Positions 26,751 to 41,700 of a DNA stretch of 64,000 nt are shown here, one piece after another (position 1 is the stretch's first letter; every line of letters begins with the position of its first letter). A model generated the notes under the pieces. It did not search any database, was not told the DNA's origin, and was given only the letters and a program-made list of their open reading frames with translations. This stretch comes from Owenia fusiformis (taxonomy: Eukaryota; Annelida; Polychaeta; Sabellida; Oweniidae), in the NCBI GenBank assembly GCA_903813345.2, contig CAIIXF020000004.1:19331513-19395512 (forward strand), written 5' to 3'. The position numbers were made by a program, and so were the translations under genes.

Positions 26751-29700
26751 ACGTCGCCGGACGAGACACTCTTAGGATGAGACCCTCCTCGGATGAGCGG
26801 TACGAAAGAAATTTTTCTTTCGAAAATTGAAATTAATGGTATAAAATGATGTTATAGTTCAAGTTGAACAGAGTGGTGATGCCTCGTGTCATCTCGGGAT
26901 GACACGTCGCCGGACGAGACACTCTTAGGATGAGAGCCTCCACGAATGAGCGGTACGAAAGAAATTTTTCTTTCGAAAATTAAAATTAATGGTATAAAAT
27001 GATGTTATAGTTCAAGTTGAACAGAGTGGTGATGCCTCGTGTCATCTCGGGATGACACGTCGCCGGACGAGACACTCTTAGGATGAGAGCCTCCTCGGAT
27101 GAGCGGTACGAAAGAAATTTTTCTTTCGAAAATTGAAATTAATGGTATAAAATGATGTTATAGTTCAAGTTGAACAGAGTGGTGATGCCTCCACGTCGCC
27201 GGACGAGACACTCTTAGGATGAGAGCCTCCTCGGATGAGCGGTACGAAAGAAATTTTTCTTTCGAAAATTGAAATTAATGGTACAAAATGATGTTATAGT
27301 TCAAGTTGAACAGAGTGGTGATGCCTCGTGTCATCTCGGGATGACACGTCGCCGGACGAGACACTCTTAGGATGAGAGCCTCCTCGGATGAGCGGTACGA
27401 AAGAAATTTTTCTTTCGAAAATTGAAATTAATGGTATAAAATGATGTTATAGTTCAAGTTGAACAGAGTGGTGATGCCTCGTGTCATCTCGGGATGACAC
27501 GTCGCCGGACGAGACACTCTTAGGATGAGAGCCTCCTCGGATGAGCGGTACGAAAGAAATTTTTCTTTCGAAAATTGAAATTAATGGTATAAAATGATGT
27601 TATAGTTCAAGTTGAACAGAGTGGTAATGCCTCGTGTCATCTCGGGATGACACGTCGCCGGATGAGACACTCTTAGGATGAGAGCCTCCTCGGATGAGCG
27701 GTACGAAAGAAATTTTTCTTTCGAAAATTGAAATTAATGGTATAAAATGATGTTATAGTTCAAGTTGAACAGAGTGGTGATGCCTCGTGTCATCTCGGGA
27801 TGACACGTCGCCGGATGAGACACTCTTAGGATGAGAGCCTCCTCGGATGAGCGGTACGAAAGAAATTTTTCTTTCGAAAATTGAAATTAATGGTATAAAA
27901 TGATGTTATAGTTCAAGTTGAACAGAGTGGTGATGCCTCGTGTCATCTCGGGATGACACGTCGCCGGACGAGACACTCTTAGGATGAGAGCCTCCTCGGA
28001 TGAGCTGTACGAAAGAAATTTTTCTTTCGAAAATTGAAATTAATGGTATAAAATGATGTTATAGTTCAAGTTGAACAGAGTGGTGATGCCTCGTGTCATC
28101 TCGGGATGACACGTCGCCGGACGAGACACTCTTAGGATGAGAGCCTCCTCGGATGAGCGGTACGAAAGAAATTTTTCTTTCGAAAATTGAAATTAATGGT
28201 ATAAAATGATGTTATAGTTCAAGTTGAACAGAGTGGTGATGACTCGTGTCATCTCGGGATGACACGTCGCTGGACGAGACACTCTTAGGATGAGAGCCTC
28301 CTCGGATGAGCGGTACGAAAGAAATTTTTCTTTCGAAAATTGAAATTGATGGTATAAAATGATGTTATAGTTCAAGTTGAACAGAGTGGTGATGCCTCGT
28401 GTCATCTCGGGATGACACGTCGCCGGACGAGACACTCTTAGGATGAGAGCCTCCTCGGATGAGCGGTACGAAAGAAATTTTTCTTTCGAAAATTGAAATT
28501 AATGGTATAAAATGATGTTATAGTTCAAGTTGAACAGAGTGGTGATGCCTCGTGTCATCTCGGGATGACACGTCGCCGGACGAGACACTCTTAGGATGAG
28601 AGCCTCCTCGGATGAGCGGTACGAAAGAAATTTTTCTTTCGAAAATTGAAATTAATGGTATAAAATGATGTTATAGTTCAAGTTGAACAGAGTGGTGATG
28701 CCTCGTGTCATCTCGGGATGACACGTCTCCGGACGAGACACTCTTAGGATGAGAGCCTCCTCGGATGAGCGGTACGAAAGAAATTTTTCTTTCGAAAATT
28801 GAAATTAATGGTATAAAATGATGTTATAGTTCAAGTTGAACAGAGTGGTGATGCCTCGTGTCATCTCGGGATGACACGTCGCCAGACGAGACACTCTTAG
28901 GATGAGAGCCTCCTCGGATGAGCGGTACGAAAGAAATTTTTCTTTCGAAAATTGAAATTAATGGTATAAAATGATGTTATAAGTTTAAGTTGAACAGAGT
29001 GGTGATGCCTCGTGTCATCTCGGGATGACACGTCGCCGGACGAGACACTCTTAGGATGAGAGCCTCCTCGGATGAGCGGTACGAAAGAAATTTTTCTTTC
29101 GAAAATTGAAATTAATGGTATAAAATGATGTTATAGTTCAAGTTGAACAGAGTGGTGATGCCTCGTGTCATCTCGGGATGACACGTCGCCGGACGAGACA
29201 CTCTTAGGATGAGTGCCTCCTCGGATGAGCGGTACGAAAGAAATTTTTCTTTCGAAAATTGAAATTAATGGTATAAAATGATGTTATAGTTCAAGTTGAA
29301 CAGAGTGGTGATGCCTCGTGTCATCTCGGGATGACACGTCGCCGGACGAGACACTCTTAGGATGAGAGCCTCCTCGGATGAGCGGTACGAAAGAAATTTT
29401 TCTTTCGAAAATTGAAATTAATGGTATAAAATGATGTTATAGTTCAAGTTGAACAGAGTGGTGATGCCTAGTGTCATCTCGGGATGACACATCGCCGGAC
29501 GAGACACTCTTAGGATGAGAGCCTTCTCGGATGAGCGGTACGAAAGAAATTTTTCTTTCGAAAATTGAAATTAATGGTATAAAATGATGTTTTAGTTCAA
29601 GTTGAACAGAGTGGTGATGCCTCGTGTCATCTCGGGATGACACGTTGCCGGACGAGACACTCTTAGGATGAGAGCCTCCTCGGATGAGCGGTACGAAAGA

Positions 29701-32700
29701 AATTTTTCTTTCGAAAATTGAAATTAATGGTATAAAATGATGTTATAGTTCAAGTTGAACAGAGTGGTGATGCCTCGTGTCATCTCGGGATGAAACGTCG
29801 CCGGACGAGACACTCTTAGGATGAGACCCTCCTCAAAGGCAGTACGAAAGAAATTTTTCTTTCGAAAATTGAAATTAATGGTATAAAATGATGTTATAGT
29901 TCAAGTTGAACAGAGTGGTGATGCCTCGTGTCATCTCAGGATGACACGTCGCCGGACGAGACACTCTTAGGATGAGAGCCTCCTCGGATGAGCAGTACGA
30001 AAGAAATTTTTGTTTCGAAAATTGAAATTAATGGTATAAAATGATGTTATAGTTCAAGTTGAACAGAGTGGTGATGCCTCGTGTCATCTCGGGTGACACG
30101 TCGCCTGACGAGACACTCTTAGGATGAGACCCTCCTCGGATGAGCGGTACGAAAGAAATTTTTCTTTCGAAAATTGAAATTAATGGTATAAAATGATGTT
30201 ATAGTTCAAGTTGAACAGAGTGGTGATGCCTCGTGTCATCTCGGGATGACACGTCGCCGGACGAGACACTCTTAGGATGAGAGCCTCCTCAGATGAGCGG
30301 TACGAAAGAAATTTTTCTTTCGAAAATTGAAATTAATGGTATAAAATGATGTTATAGTTCAAGTTGAACAGAGTGGTGATGCCTCGTGTCATCTCGGGTG
30401 ACACGTCACCGGACGAGACACTCTTAGGATGAGATCCTCCTCGGATGAGCGGTACGAAAGAAATTTTTCTATCGAAAATTGAAATTAATGGTATAAAATG
30501 ATGTTATAGTTCAAGTTGAACAGAGTGGTGATGCCTTGTGTCATCTCGGGATGACACGTCGCCGGACGAGACACTCTTAGGATGAGAGCCTCCTCGGATG
30601 AGCGGTACGAAAAAAATTTTTCTTTCGAAAATTGAAATTAATGGTATAAAATGATGTTATAGTTCAAGTTGAACAGAGTGGTGATGCCTCGTGTCATCTC
30701 GGGATGACACGTCGCCGGACGAGACACTCTTAGGATGAGAGCCTCCTCGGATGAGCAGTACGAAAGAAATTTTTCTTTCGAAAATTGAAATTAATGGTAT
30801 AAAATGATGTTATAGTTCAAGTTGAACAGAGTGGTGATGCCTCGTGTCATCTCGGGATGACATGTCGCCTGACGAGACACTCTTAGGATGAGAGCCTCCT
30901 CGGATGAGCGGTACGAAAGAAATTTTTCTTTCGAAAATTGAAATTAATGGTATAAAATGATGTTATAGTTCAAGTTGAACAGAGTGGTGATGCCTCGTGT
31001 CATCTCGGGATGACACGTCGCCGGACGAGACACTCTTAGGATGAGACCCTCCTCAGATGAGCGGTACGAAAGAAATTTTTCTTTCAAAAATTGAAATTAA
31101 TGGTATAAAATGATGTTATAGTTCAAGTTGAACAGAGTGGTGATGCCTCGTGTCATCTCGGGATGACACGTCGCCGGACGAGACACTCTTAGGATGAGAC
31201 CCTCCTCGGATGAGCGGTACGAAAGAAATTTTTCTTTCGAAAATTGAAATTAATGGTATAAAATGATGTTATAGTTCAAGTTGAACAGAGTGGTGATGCC
31301 TCGTGTCATCTCGGGATGACACGTCGCCGGACGAGACACTCTTAGGATGAGAGCCTCCTCGGATGAGCGGTACGAAAGAAATTTTTCTTTTGAAAATTGA
31401 AATTAATGGTATAAAATGATGTTATAGTTCAAGTTGAACAGAGTGGTGATGCCTCGTGTCATCTCGGGATGACACGTCGCCGGACGAGACACTCTTAGGA
31501 TGAGAGCCTCCTCGGATGAGCGGTACGAAAGAAATTTTTCTTTCGAAAATTGAAATAAATGGTATAAAATGATGTTATAGTTCAAGTTGAACAGAGTGGT
31601 GATGCCTCGTGTCATCTCGGGATGACACGTCGCCGGACGAGACACTCTTAGGATGAGACCCTCCTCGGATGAGCGGTACGAAAGAAATTTTTCTTTCGAA
31701 AATTGAAATTAATGGTATAAAATGATGTTATAGTTCAAGTTGAACAGAGTGGTGATGCCTCGTGTCATCTCGGGATGACACGTCGCCGGACGAGACACTC
31801 TTAGGATGAGAGCCTCCTCGGATGAGCGGTATGAAAGAAATTTTTCTTTTGAAAATTGAAATTAATGGTATAAAATGATGTTATAGTTCAAGTTGAACAG
31901 AGTGGTGATGCCTCGTGTCATCTCGGGATGACACGTCGCCGGACGAGACACTCTTAGGATGAGAGCCTCCTCGGATGAGCGGTACGAAAGAAATTTTTCT
32001 TTCGAAAATTGAAATTAATGGTATAAAATGATGTTATAGTTCAAGTTGAACAGAGTGGTGATGCCTCGTGTCATCTCGGGATGACACGTCGCCGGACGAG
32101 ACACTCTTAGGATGAGAGCCTCCTCGGATGAGCGGTACGAAAGAAATTTTTCTTTCGAAAATTGAAATTAATGGTATAAAATGATGTTATAGTTCAAGTT
32201 GAACAGAGTGGTGATGCCTCGTGTCATCTCGGGATGACACGTCGCCGGACGAGACACTCTTAGGATGAGAGCCTCCTCGGATGAGCGGTACAAAAGAAAT
32301 TTTTCTTTCGAAAATTGAAATTAATGGTATAAAATGATGTTATAGTTCAAGTTGAACAGAGTGGTCATGCCTCGTGTCATCTCGGGATGACACGTCGCCG
32401 GATGAAACACTCTTAGGATGAGACCCTCCTCGGATGAGCGGTACGAAAGAAATTTTTCTTTCGAAAATTGAAATTAATGGTATAAAATGATGTTATAGTT
32501 CAAGTTGAACAGAGTGGTGATGCCTCGTGTCATCTCGGGATGACACGTCGCCGGACGAGACACTCTTAGGATGAGACCCTCCTCGGATGAGCGGTACGAA
32601 AGAAATTTTTCTTTCGAAAATTGAAATTAATGGTATAAAATGATGTTATAGTTCAAGTTGAACAGAGTGGTGATGCCTCGTGTCATCTCGGGATGACACG

Positions 32701-35700
32701 TCGCCGGACGAGACACTCTTAGGATGAGACCCTCCTCGGATGAGCGGTACGAAAGAAATTTTTCTTTCGAAAATTGAAATTAATGGTATAAAATGATGTT
32801 ATAGTTCAAGTTGAACAGAGTGGTGATGCCTCGTGTCATCTCGGGATGACACGTCGCCGGACGAGACACTCTTAGGATGAGACCCTCCTCGGATGAGCGG
32901 TACGAAAGAAATTTTTCTTTCGAAAATTGAAATTAATGGTATAAAATGATGTTATAGTTCAAGTTGAACAGAGTGGTGATGCCTCGTGTCATCTCGGGAT
33001 GACACGTCGCCGGACGAGACACTCTTAGGATGAGACCCTCCTCGGATGAGCGGTACGAAAGAAATTTTTCTTTCGAAAATTGAAATTAATGGTATAAAAT
33101 GATGTTATAGTTCAAGTTGAACAGAGTGGTGATGCCTCGTACACGTCGCCGGACGAGACACTCTTAGGATGAGAGCCTCCTCGGATGAGCGGTACGAAAG
33201 AAATTTTTCTTTCGAAAATTGAAATTAATGGTATAAAATGATGTTATAGTTCAAGTTGAACAGAGTGGTGATGCCTCGTGTCATCTTGGGATGACACGTC
33301 GCCGGACGAGACACTCTTAGGATGAGAGCCTCCTCGGATGAGCGGTACGAAAGAAATTTTTCTTTCGAAAATTGAAATTAATGGTATAAAATGATGTTAT
33401 AGTTCAAGTTGAACAGAGTGGTGATGCCTCGTGTCATCTCGGGATGACACGTCGCCGGACGAGACACTCTTAGGATGAGAGCCTCCTCGGATGAGCGGTA
33501 TGAAAGAAATTTTTCTTTCGAAAATTGAAATTAATGGTATAAAATGATGTTATAGTTCAAGTTGAACAGAGTGGTGATGCCTCGTGTCATCTCGGGATGA
33601 CACGTCGCCGGACGAGACACTCTTAGGATGAGAGCCTCCTCGGATGAGCGGTACGAAAGAAATTTTTCTTTTAGAAAATTGAAATTAATGGTATAAAATG
33701 ATGTTATAGTTCAAGTTGAACAGAGTGGTGATGCCTCGTGTCATCTCGGGATGACACGTCGCCGGACGAGACACTCTTAGGATGAGACCCTCCTCGGATG
33801 AGCGGTACGAAAGAGATTTTTCTTTCGAAAATTGAAATTAATGGTATAAAATGATGTTATAGTTCAAGTTGAACAGAGTGGTGATGCCTCGTGTCATCTC
33901 GGGATGACACGTCGCCAGACGAGACACTCTTAGGATGAGACCCTCCTCGGATGAGCGGTACGAAAGAAATTTTTCTTTCGAAAATTGAAATTAATGATAT
34001 AAAATGATGTTATAGTTCAAGTTGAACAGAGTGGTGATGCCTCGTGTCATCTCGGGATGACACGTCGCCGGACGAGACACTCTTAGGATGAGAGCCTCCT
34101 CAGATGAGCGGTACAAAAGAAATTTTTCTTTCGAAAATTGAAATTAATGGTATAAAATGATGTTATAGTTCAAGTTGAACAGAGTGGTGATGCATCGTGT
34201 CATCTCGGGATGACACGTCGCCGGACGAGACACTCTTAGGATGAGAGCCTCCTCGGATGATCGGTACGAAAGAAATTTTTCTTTCGAAAATTGAAATTAA
34301 TGGTATAAAATGATGCTATAGTTCAAGTTGAACAGAGTGGTGATGCCTCCTGTCATCTCGGGATGACACGTCGCCGGACGAGACACTCTTAGGATGAGAG
34401 CCTCCTCAGATGAGCGGTATGAAAGAAATTTTTCTTTCGAAAATTGAAATTAATGGTATAAAATGATGTTATAGTTCAAGTTGAACAGAGTGGTGATGCC
34501 TCGTGTCATCTCGGGATGACACGTCGCCAGACGAGACACTCTTAGGATGAGAGCCTCCTCGGATGAGCGGATGAAAGAAATTTTTCTTTCGAAAATTGAA
34601 ATTAATGGTATAAAATGATGTTATAGTTCAAGTTGAACAGAGTGGTGATGCCTCGTGTCATCTCGGGATGACACGTCGACGGACGAGACACTCTTAGGAT
34701 GAGAGCCTCCTCGGATGAGTGGTACGAAAGAAATTTTTCTTTCGAAAATTGAAATTAATGGTATAAAATGATGTTATAGTTCAAGTTGAACAGAGTGGTG
34801 ATGCCTCGTGTCATCTCGGGATGACACGTCGCCGGACGAGACACTCTTAGGATGAGAGCCTCCTCGGATAAGCTGTACGAAAGAAATTTTTCTTTCGAAA
34901 ATTGAAATTAATGGTATAAAATGATGTTATAGTTCAAGTTGAACAGAGTGGTGATGCCTCGTGTCATCTCGGGATGACACGTCGCCGGACGAGACACTCT
35001 TAGGATGAGAGCCTCCTCGGATGAGCGGTACGAAAGAAATTTTTCTTTCGAAAATTGAAATTAATGGTATAAAATGATGTTATAGTTCAAGTTGAACAGA
35101 GTGGTGATGCCTCGTGTCATCTCGGGATGACACGTCGCCGGACGAGACACTCTTAGGATGAGAGCCTCCTCGGATGAGCGGTACGAAAGAAATTTTTCTT
35201 TCGAAAATTGAAATTAATGGTATAAAATGATGTTATAGTTCAAGTTGAACAGAGTGGTGATGCCTTGTGTCATCTCGGGATGACACGTCGCCGGACGAGA
35301 CACTCTTAGGATGAGACCCTCCTCGGATGAGCGGTACGAAAGAAATTTTTCTTTCGAAAATTGAAATTAATGGTATAAAATGATGTTATAGTTCAAGTTG
35401 AACAGAGTGGTGATGCCTCGTGTCATCTCGGGATGACACGTCGCCGGACGAGACACTCTTAGGATGAGACCCTCCTCGGATGAGCGGTACAAAAGAAATT
35501 TTTCTTTCGAAAATTGAAATTAATGGTATAAAATGATGTTATAGTTCAAGTTGAACAGAGTGGTGATGCCTCGTGTCATCTCGGGATGACATGTCGCCGG
35601 ACGAGACACTCTTAGGATGAGAGCCTCCTCGGATGAGCGGTACGAAAGAAATTTTTCTTTCGAAAATTGAAATTAATGGTATAAAATGATGTTATAGTTC

Positions 35701-38700
35701 AAGTTGAACAGAGTGGTGATGCCTCGTGTCATCTCGGGATGACACGTCGCCGGACTAGGCACTCTTAGGATGACACCCTCCTCGGATGAGCGGTACGAAA
35801 GAAATTTTTCTTTCGAAAATTGAAATTAATGGTATAAAATGATGTTATAGTTCAAGTTGAACAGAGTGGTGATGCCTCGTGTCATCTCGGGATGACACGT
35901 CGCCGGACGAGACACTCTTAGGATGAGAACCTCCTCGGATGAGCGGTACGAAAGAAATTTTTCTTTCGAAAATTGAAATTAATGGTATAAAATGATGTTA
36001 TAGTTCAAGTTGAACAGAGTGGTGATGCCTCGTGTCATCTCGGGATGACACGTCGCCGGACGAGACACTCTTAGGATGAGAGCCTCCTCGGATGAGCGGT
36101 ACGAAAGAAATGTTTTTTTCGAAAATTGAAATTAATGGTATAAAATGATGTTATAGTTCAAGTTGAACAGAGTGGTGATGCCTCGTGTCATCTCGGGATG
36201 ACACGTCGCCGGACGAGACACTCTTAGGATGAGACCCTCCTCGGATGAGCGGTACGAAAGAAATTTTTCTTTCGAAAATTGAAATTAATGGTATAAAATG
36301 ATGTTATAGTTCAAGTTGAACAGAGTGGTGATGCCTCGTGTCATCTCGGGATGACACGTCGCCGGAAGAGACACTCTTAGGATTAGAGCCTCCTCGGATG
36401 AGCGGTACGAAAGAAATTTTTCTTTCGAAAATTGAAATTAATGGTATAAAATGATGTTATAGTTCAAGTTGAACAGAGTGGTGATGCCTCGTGTCATCTC
36501 GGGATGACACGTCGACGGACGAGACACTCTTAGGATGAGAGCCTCCTCGGATGAGCGGTACGAAAGAAATTTTTATTTCGAAAATTGAAATTAATGGTAT
36601 AAAATGATGTTATAGTTCAAGTTGAACAGAGTGGTGATGCCTCGTGTCATCTCGGGATGACACGTCGCCGGACGAGACACTCTTAGGATGAGACCCACCT
36701 CGGATGAGCGGTACGAAAGAAATTTTTCTTTCGAAAATTGAAATTAATGGTATAAAATGATGTTATAGTTCAAGTTGAACAGAGTGGTGATGCCTCGTGT
36801 CATCTCGGGATGACACGTCGCCGGACGAGACACTCTTAGGATGAGACCCTCCTCGGATGAGCGGTAAGAAAGAAATTTTTCTTTCGGAAATTGAAATTAA
36901 TGGTATAAAATGATGTTATAGTTCAAGTTGAACAGAGTGGTGATGCCTCGTGTCATCTCGGGATGACACGTCGCCGGACGAGACACTCTTAGGATGAGAG
37001 CCTCCTCGGATGAGCGGTACGAAAGAAATTTTTCTTTCGAAAATTGAAATTAATGGTATAAAAATATGTTATAGTTCAAGTTGAACAGAGTGGTGATGCC
37101 TCGTGTCATCTCGGGATGACACGTCGCCGGACGAGACACTCTTAGGATGAGAGCCTCCTCGGATGAGCGGTACGAAAGAAATTTTTCTTTCGAAAATTGA
37201 AATTAATGGTATAAAATGATGTTATAGTTCAAGTTGAACAGAGTGGTGATGCCTCGTGTCATCTCGGGATGACACGTCGCCGGACGAGACACTCTTAGGA
37301 TGAGACCCTCCTCGGATGAGCGGTACGAAAGAAATTTTTCTTTCGAAAATTGAAATTAATGGTATAAAATGATGTTATAGTTCAAGTTGAACAGAGTGGT
37401 GATGCCTCGTGTCATCTCGGGATGACACGTCGCCGGACGAGACACTCTTAGGATGAGAGCCTCCTCGGATGAGCGGTACGAAAGAAATTTTTCTTTCGAA
37501 AATTGAAATTAATGGTATAAAATGATGTTATAGTTCAAGTTGAACAGAGTGGTGATGCCTCGTGTCATCTCGGGATGACACGTCGCCGGACGAGACACTC
37601 TTAGGATGAGAGCCTCCTCGGATGAGCGGTATGAAAGAAATTTTTCTTTCGAAAATTGAAATTAATGGTATAAAATGATGTTATAGTTCAAGTTGAACAG
37701 AGTGGTGATGCCTCGTGTCATCTCGGGATGACACGTCGCCGGACGAGACACTCTTAGGATGAGAGCCTCCTCGGATGAGCGGTACGAAAGAAATTTTTCT
37801 TTTAGAAAATTGAAATTAATGGTATAAAATGATGTTATAGTTCAAGTTGAACAGAGTGGTGATGCCTCGTGTCATCTCGGGATGACACGTCGCCGGACGA
37901 GACACTCTTAGGATGAGACCCTCCTCGGATGAGCGGTACCAAAGAGATTTTTCTTTCGAAAATTGAAATTAATGGTATAAAATGATGTTATAGTTCAAGT
38001 TGAACAGAGTGGTGATGCCTCGTGTCATCTCGGGATGACACGTCGCCAGACGAGACACTCTTAGGATGAGACCCTCCTCGGATGAGCGGTACGAAAGAAA
38101 TTTTTCTTTCGAAAATTGAAATTAATGATATAAAATGATGTTATAGTTCAAGTTGAACAGAGTGGTGATGCCTCGTGTCATCTCGGGATGACACGTCGCC
38201 GGACGAGACACTCTTAGGATGAGAGCCTCCTCAGATGAGCGGTACGAAAGAAATTTTTCTTTTGAAAATTGAAATTAATGGTATAAAATGATGTTATAGT
38301 TCAAGTTGAACAGAGTGGTGATGCATCGTGTCATCTCGGGATGACACGTCGCCGGACGAGACACTCTTAGGATGAGAGCCTCCTCGGATGAGCGGTACGA
38401 AAGAAATTTTTCTTTCGAAAATTGAAATTAATGGTATAAAATGATGCTATAGTTCAAGTTGAACAGAGTGGTGATGCCTCCTGTCATCTCGGGATGACAC
38501 GTCGCCGGACGAGACACTCTTAGGATGAGAGCCTCCTCAGATGAGCGGTATGAAAGAAATTTTTCTTTCGAAAATTGAAATTAATGGTATAAAATGATGT
38601 TATAGTTCAAGTTGAACAGAGTGGTGATGCCTCGTGTCATCTCGGGATGACACGTCGCCAGACGAGACACTCTTAGGATGAGAGCCTCCTCGGATGAGCG

Positions 38701-41700
38701 GTACGAAAGAAATTTTTCTTTCGAAAATTGAAATTAATGGTATAAAATGATGTTATAGTTCAAGTTGAACAGAGTGGTGATGCCTCGTGTCATCTCGGGA
38801 TGACACGTCGACGGACGAGACACTCTTAGGATGAGAGCCTCCTCGGATGAGTGGTACGAAAGAAATTTTTCTTTCGAAAATTGAAATTAATGGTATAAAA
38901 TGATGTTATAGTTCAAGTTGAACAGAGTGGTGATGCCTCGTGTCATCTCGGGATGACACGTCGCCGGACGAGACACTCTTAGGATGAGAGCCTCCTCGGA
39001 TAAGCTGTACGAAAGAAATTTTTCTTTCGAAAATTGAAATTAATGGTATAAAATGATGTTATAGTTCAAGTTGAACAGAGTGGTGATGCCTCGTGTCATC
39101 TCGGGATGACACGTCGCCGGACGAGACACTCTTAGGATGAGAGCCTCCTCGGATGAGCGGTACGAAAGAAATTTTTCTTTCGAAAATTGAAATTAATGGT
39201 ATAAAATGATGTTATAGTTCAAGTTGAACAGAGTGGTGATGCCTCGTGTCATCTCGGGATGACACGTCGCCGGACGAGACACTCTTAGGATGAGAGCCTC
39301 CTCGGATGAGCGGTACGAAAGAAATTTTTCTTTCGAAAATTGAAATTAATGGTATAAAATGATGTTATAGTTCAAGTTGAACAGAGTGGTGATGCCTTGT
39401 GTCATCTCGGGATGACACGTCGCCGGACGAGACACTCTTAGGATGAGACCCTCCTCGGATGAGCGGTACAAAAGAAATTTTTCTTTCGAAAATTGAAATT
39501 AATGGTATAAAATGATGTTATAGTTCAAGTTGAACAGAGTGGTGATGCCTCGTGTCATCTCGGGATGACACGTCGCCGGACGAGACACTCTTAGGATGAG
39601 ACCCTCCTCGGATGAGCGGTACAAAAGAAATTTTTCTTTCGAAAATTGAAATTAATGGTATAAAATGATGTTATAGTTCAAGTTGAACAGAGTGGTGATG
39701 CCTCGTGTCATCTCGGGATGACATGTCGCCGGACGAGACACTCTTAGGATGAGAGCCTCCTCGGATGAGCGGTACGAAAGAAATTTTTCTTTCGAAAATT
39801 GAAATTAATGGTATAAAATGATGTTATAGTTCAAGTTGAACAGAGTGGTGATGCCTCGTGTCATCTCGGGATGACACGTCGCCGGACTAGACACTCTTAG
39901 GATGACACCCTCCTCGGATGAGCGGTACGAAAGAAATTTTTCTTTCGAAAATTGAAATTAATGGTATAAAATGATGTTATAGTTCAAGTTGAACAGAGTG
40001 GTGATGCCTCGTGTCATCTCGGGATGACACGTCGCCGGACGAGACACTCTTAGGATGAGAACCTCCTCGGATGAGCGGTACGAAAGAAATTTTTCTTTCG
40101 AAAATTGAAATTAATGGTATAAAATGATGTTATAGTTCAAGTTGAACAGAGTGGTGATGCCTCGTGTCATCTCGGGATGACACGTCGCCGGACGAGACAC
40201 TCTTAGGATGAGAGCCTCCTCGGATGAGCGGTACGAAAGAAATGTTTTTTTCGAAAATTGAAATTAATGGTATAAAATGATGTTATAGTTCAAGTTGAAC
40301 AGAGTGGTGATGCCTCGTGTCATCTCGGGATGACACGTCGCCGGACGAGACACTCTTAGGATGAGACCCTCCTCGGATGAGCGGTACGAAAGAAATTTTT
40401 CTTTCGAAAATTGAAATTAATGGTATAAAATGATGTTATAGTTCAAGTTGAACAGAGTGGTGATGCCTCGTGTCATCTCGGGATGACACGTCGCCGGACG
40501 AGACACTCTTAGGATTAGAGCCTCCTCGGATGAGCGGTACGAAAGAAATTTTTCTTTCGAAAATTGAAATTAATGGTATAAAATGATGTTATAGTTCAAG
40601 TTGAACAGAGTGGTGATGCCTCGTGTCATCTCGGGATGACACGTCGACGGACGAGACACTCTTAGGATGAGAGCCTCCTCGGATGAGCGGTACGAAAGAA
40701 ATTTTTATTTCGAAAATTGAAATTAATGGTATAAAATGATGTTATAGTTCAAGTTGAACAGAGTGGTGATGCCTCGTGTCATCTCGGGATGACACGTCGC
40801 CGGACGAGACACTCTTAGGATGAGACCCACCTCGGATGAGCGGTACGAAAGAAATTTTTCTTTCGAAAATTGAAATTAATGGTATAAAATGATGTTATAG
40901 TTCAAGTTGAACAGAGTGGTGATGCCTCGTGTCATCTCGGGATGACACGTCGCCGGACGAGACACTCTTAGGATGAGACCCTCCTCGGATGAGCGGTAAG
41001 AAAGAAATTTTTCTTTCGGAAATTGAAATTAATGGTATAAAATGATGTTATAGTTCAAGTTGAACAGAGTGGTGATGCCTCGTGTCATCTCGGGATGACA
41101 CGTCGCCGGACGAGACACTCTTAGGATGAGAGCCTCCTCGGATGAGCGGTACGAAAGAAATTTTTCTTTCGAAAATTGAAATTAATGGTATAAAAATATG
41201 TTATAGTTCAAGTTGAACAGAGTGGTGATGCCTCGTGTCATCTCGGGATGACACGTCGCCGGACGAGACACTCTTAGGATGAGAGCCTCCTCGGATGAGC
41301 GGTACGAAAGAAATTTTTCTTTCGAAAATTGAAATTAATGGTATAAAATGATGTTATAGTTCAAGTTGAACAGAGTGGTGATGCCTCGTGTCATCTCGGG
41401 ATGACACGTCGCCGGACGAGACACTCTTAGGATGAGACCCTCCTCGGATGAGCGGTACGAAAGAAATTTTTCTTTCGAAAATTGAAATTAATGGTATAAA
41501 ATGATGTTATAGTTCAAGTTGAACAGAGTGGTGATGCCTCGTGTCATCTCGGGATGACACGTCGCCGGACGAGACACTCTTAGGATGAGAGCCTCCTCGG
41601 ATGAGCGGTACGAAAGAAATTTTTCTTTCGAAAATTGAAATTAATGGTATAAAATGATGTTATAGTTCAAGTTGAACAGAGTGGTGATGCCTCGTGTCAT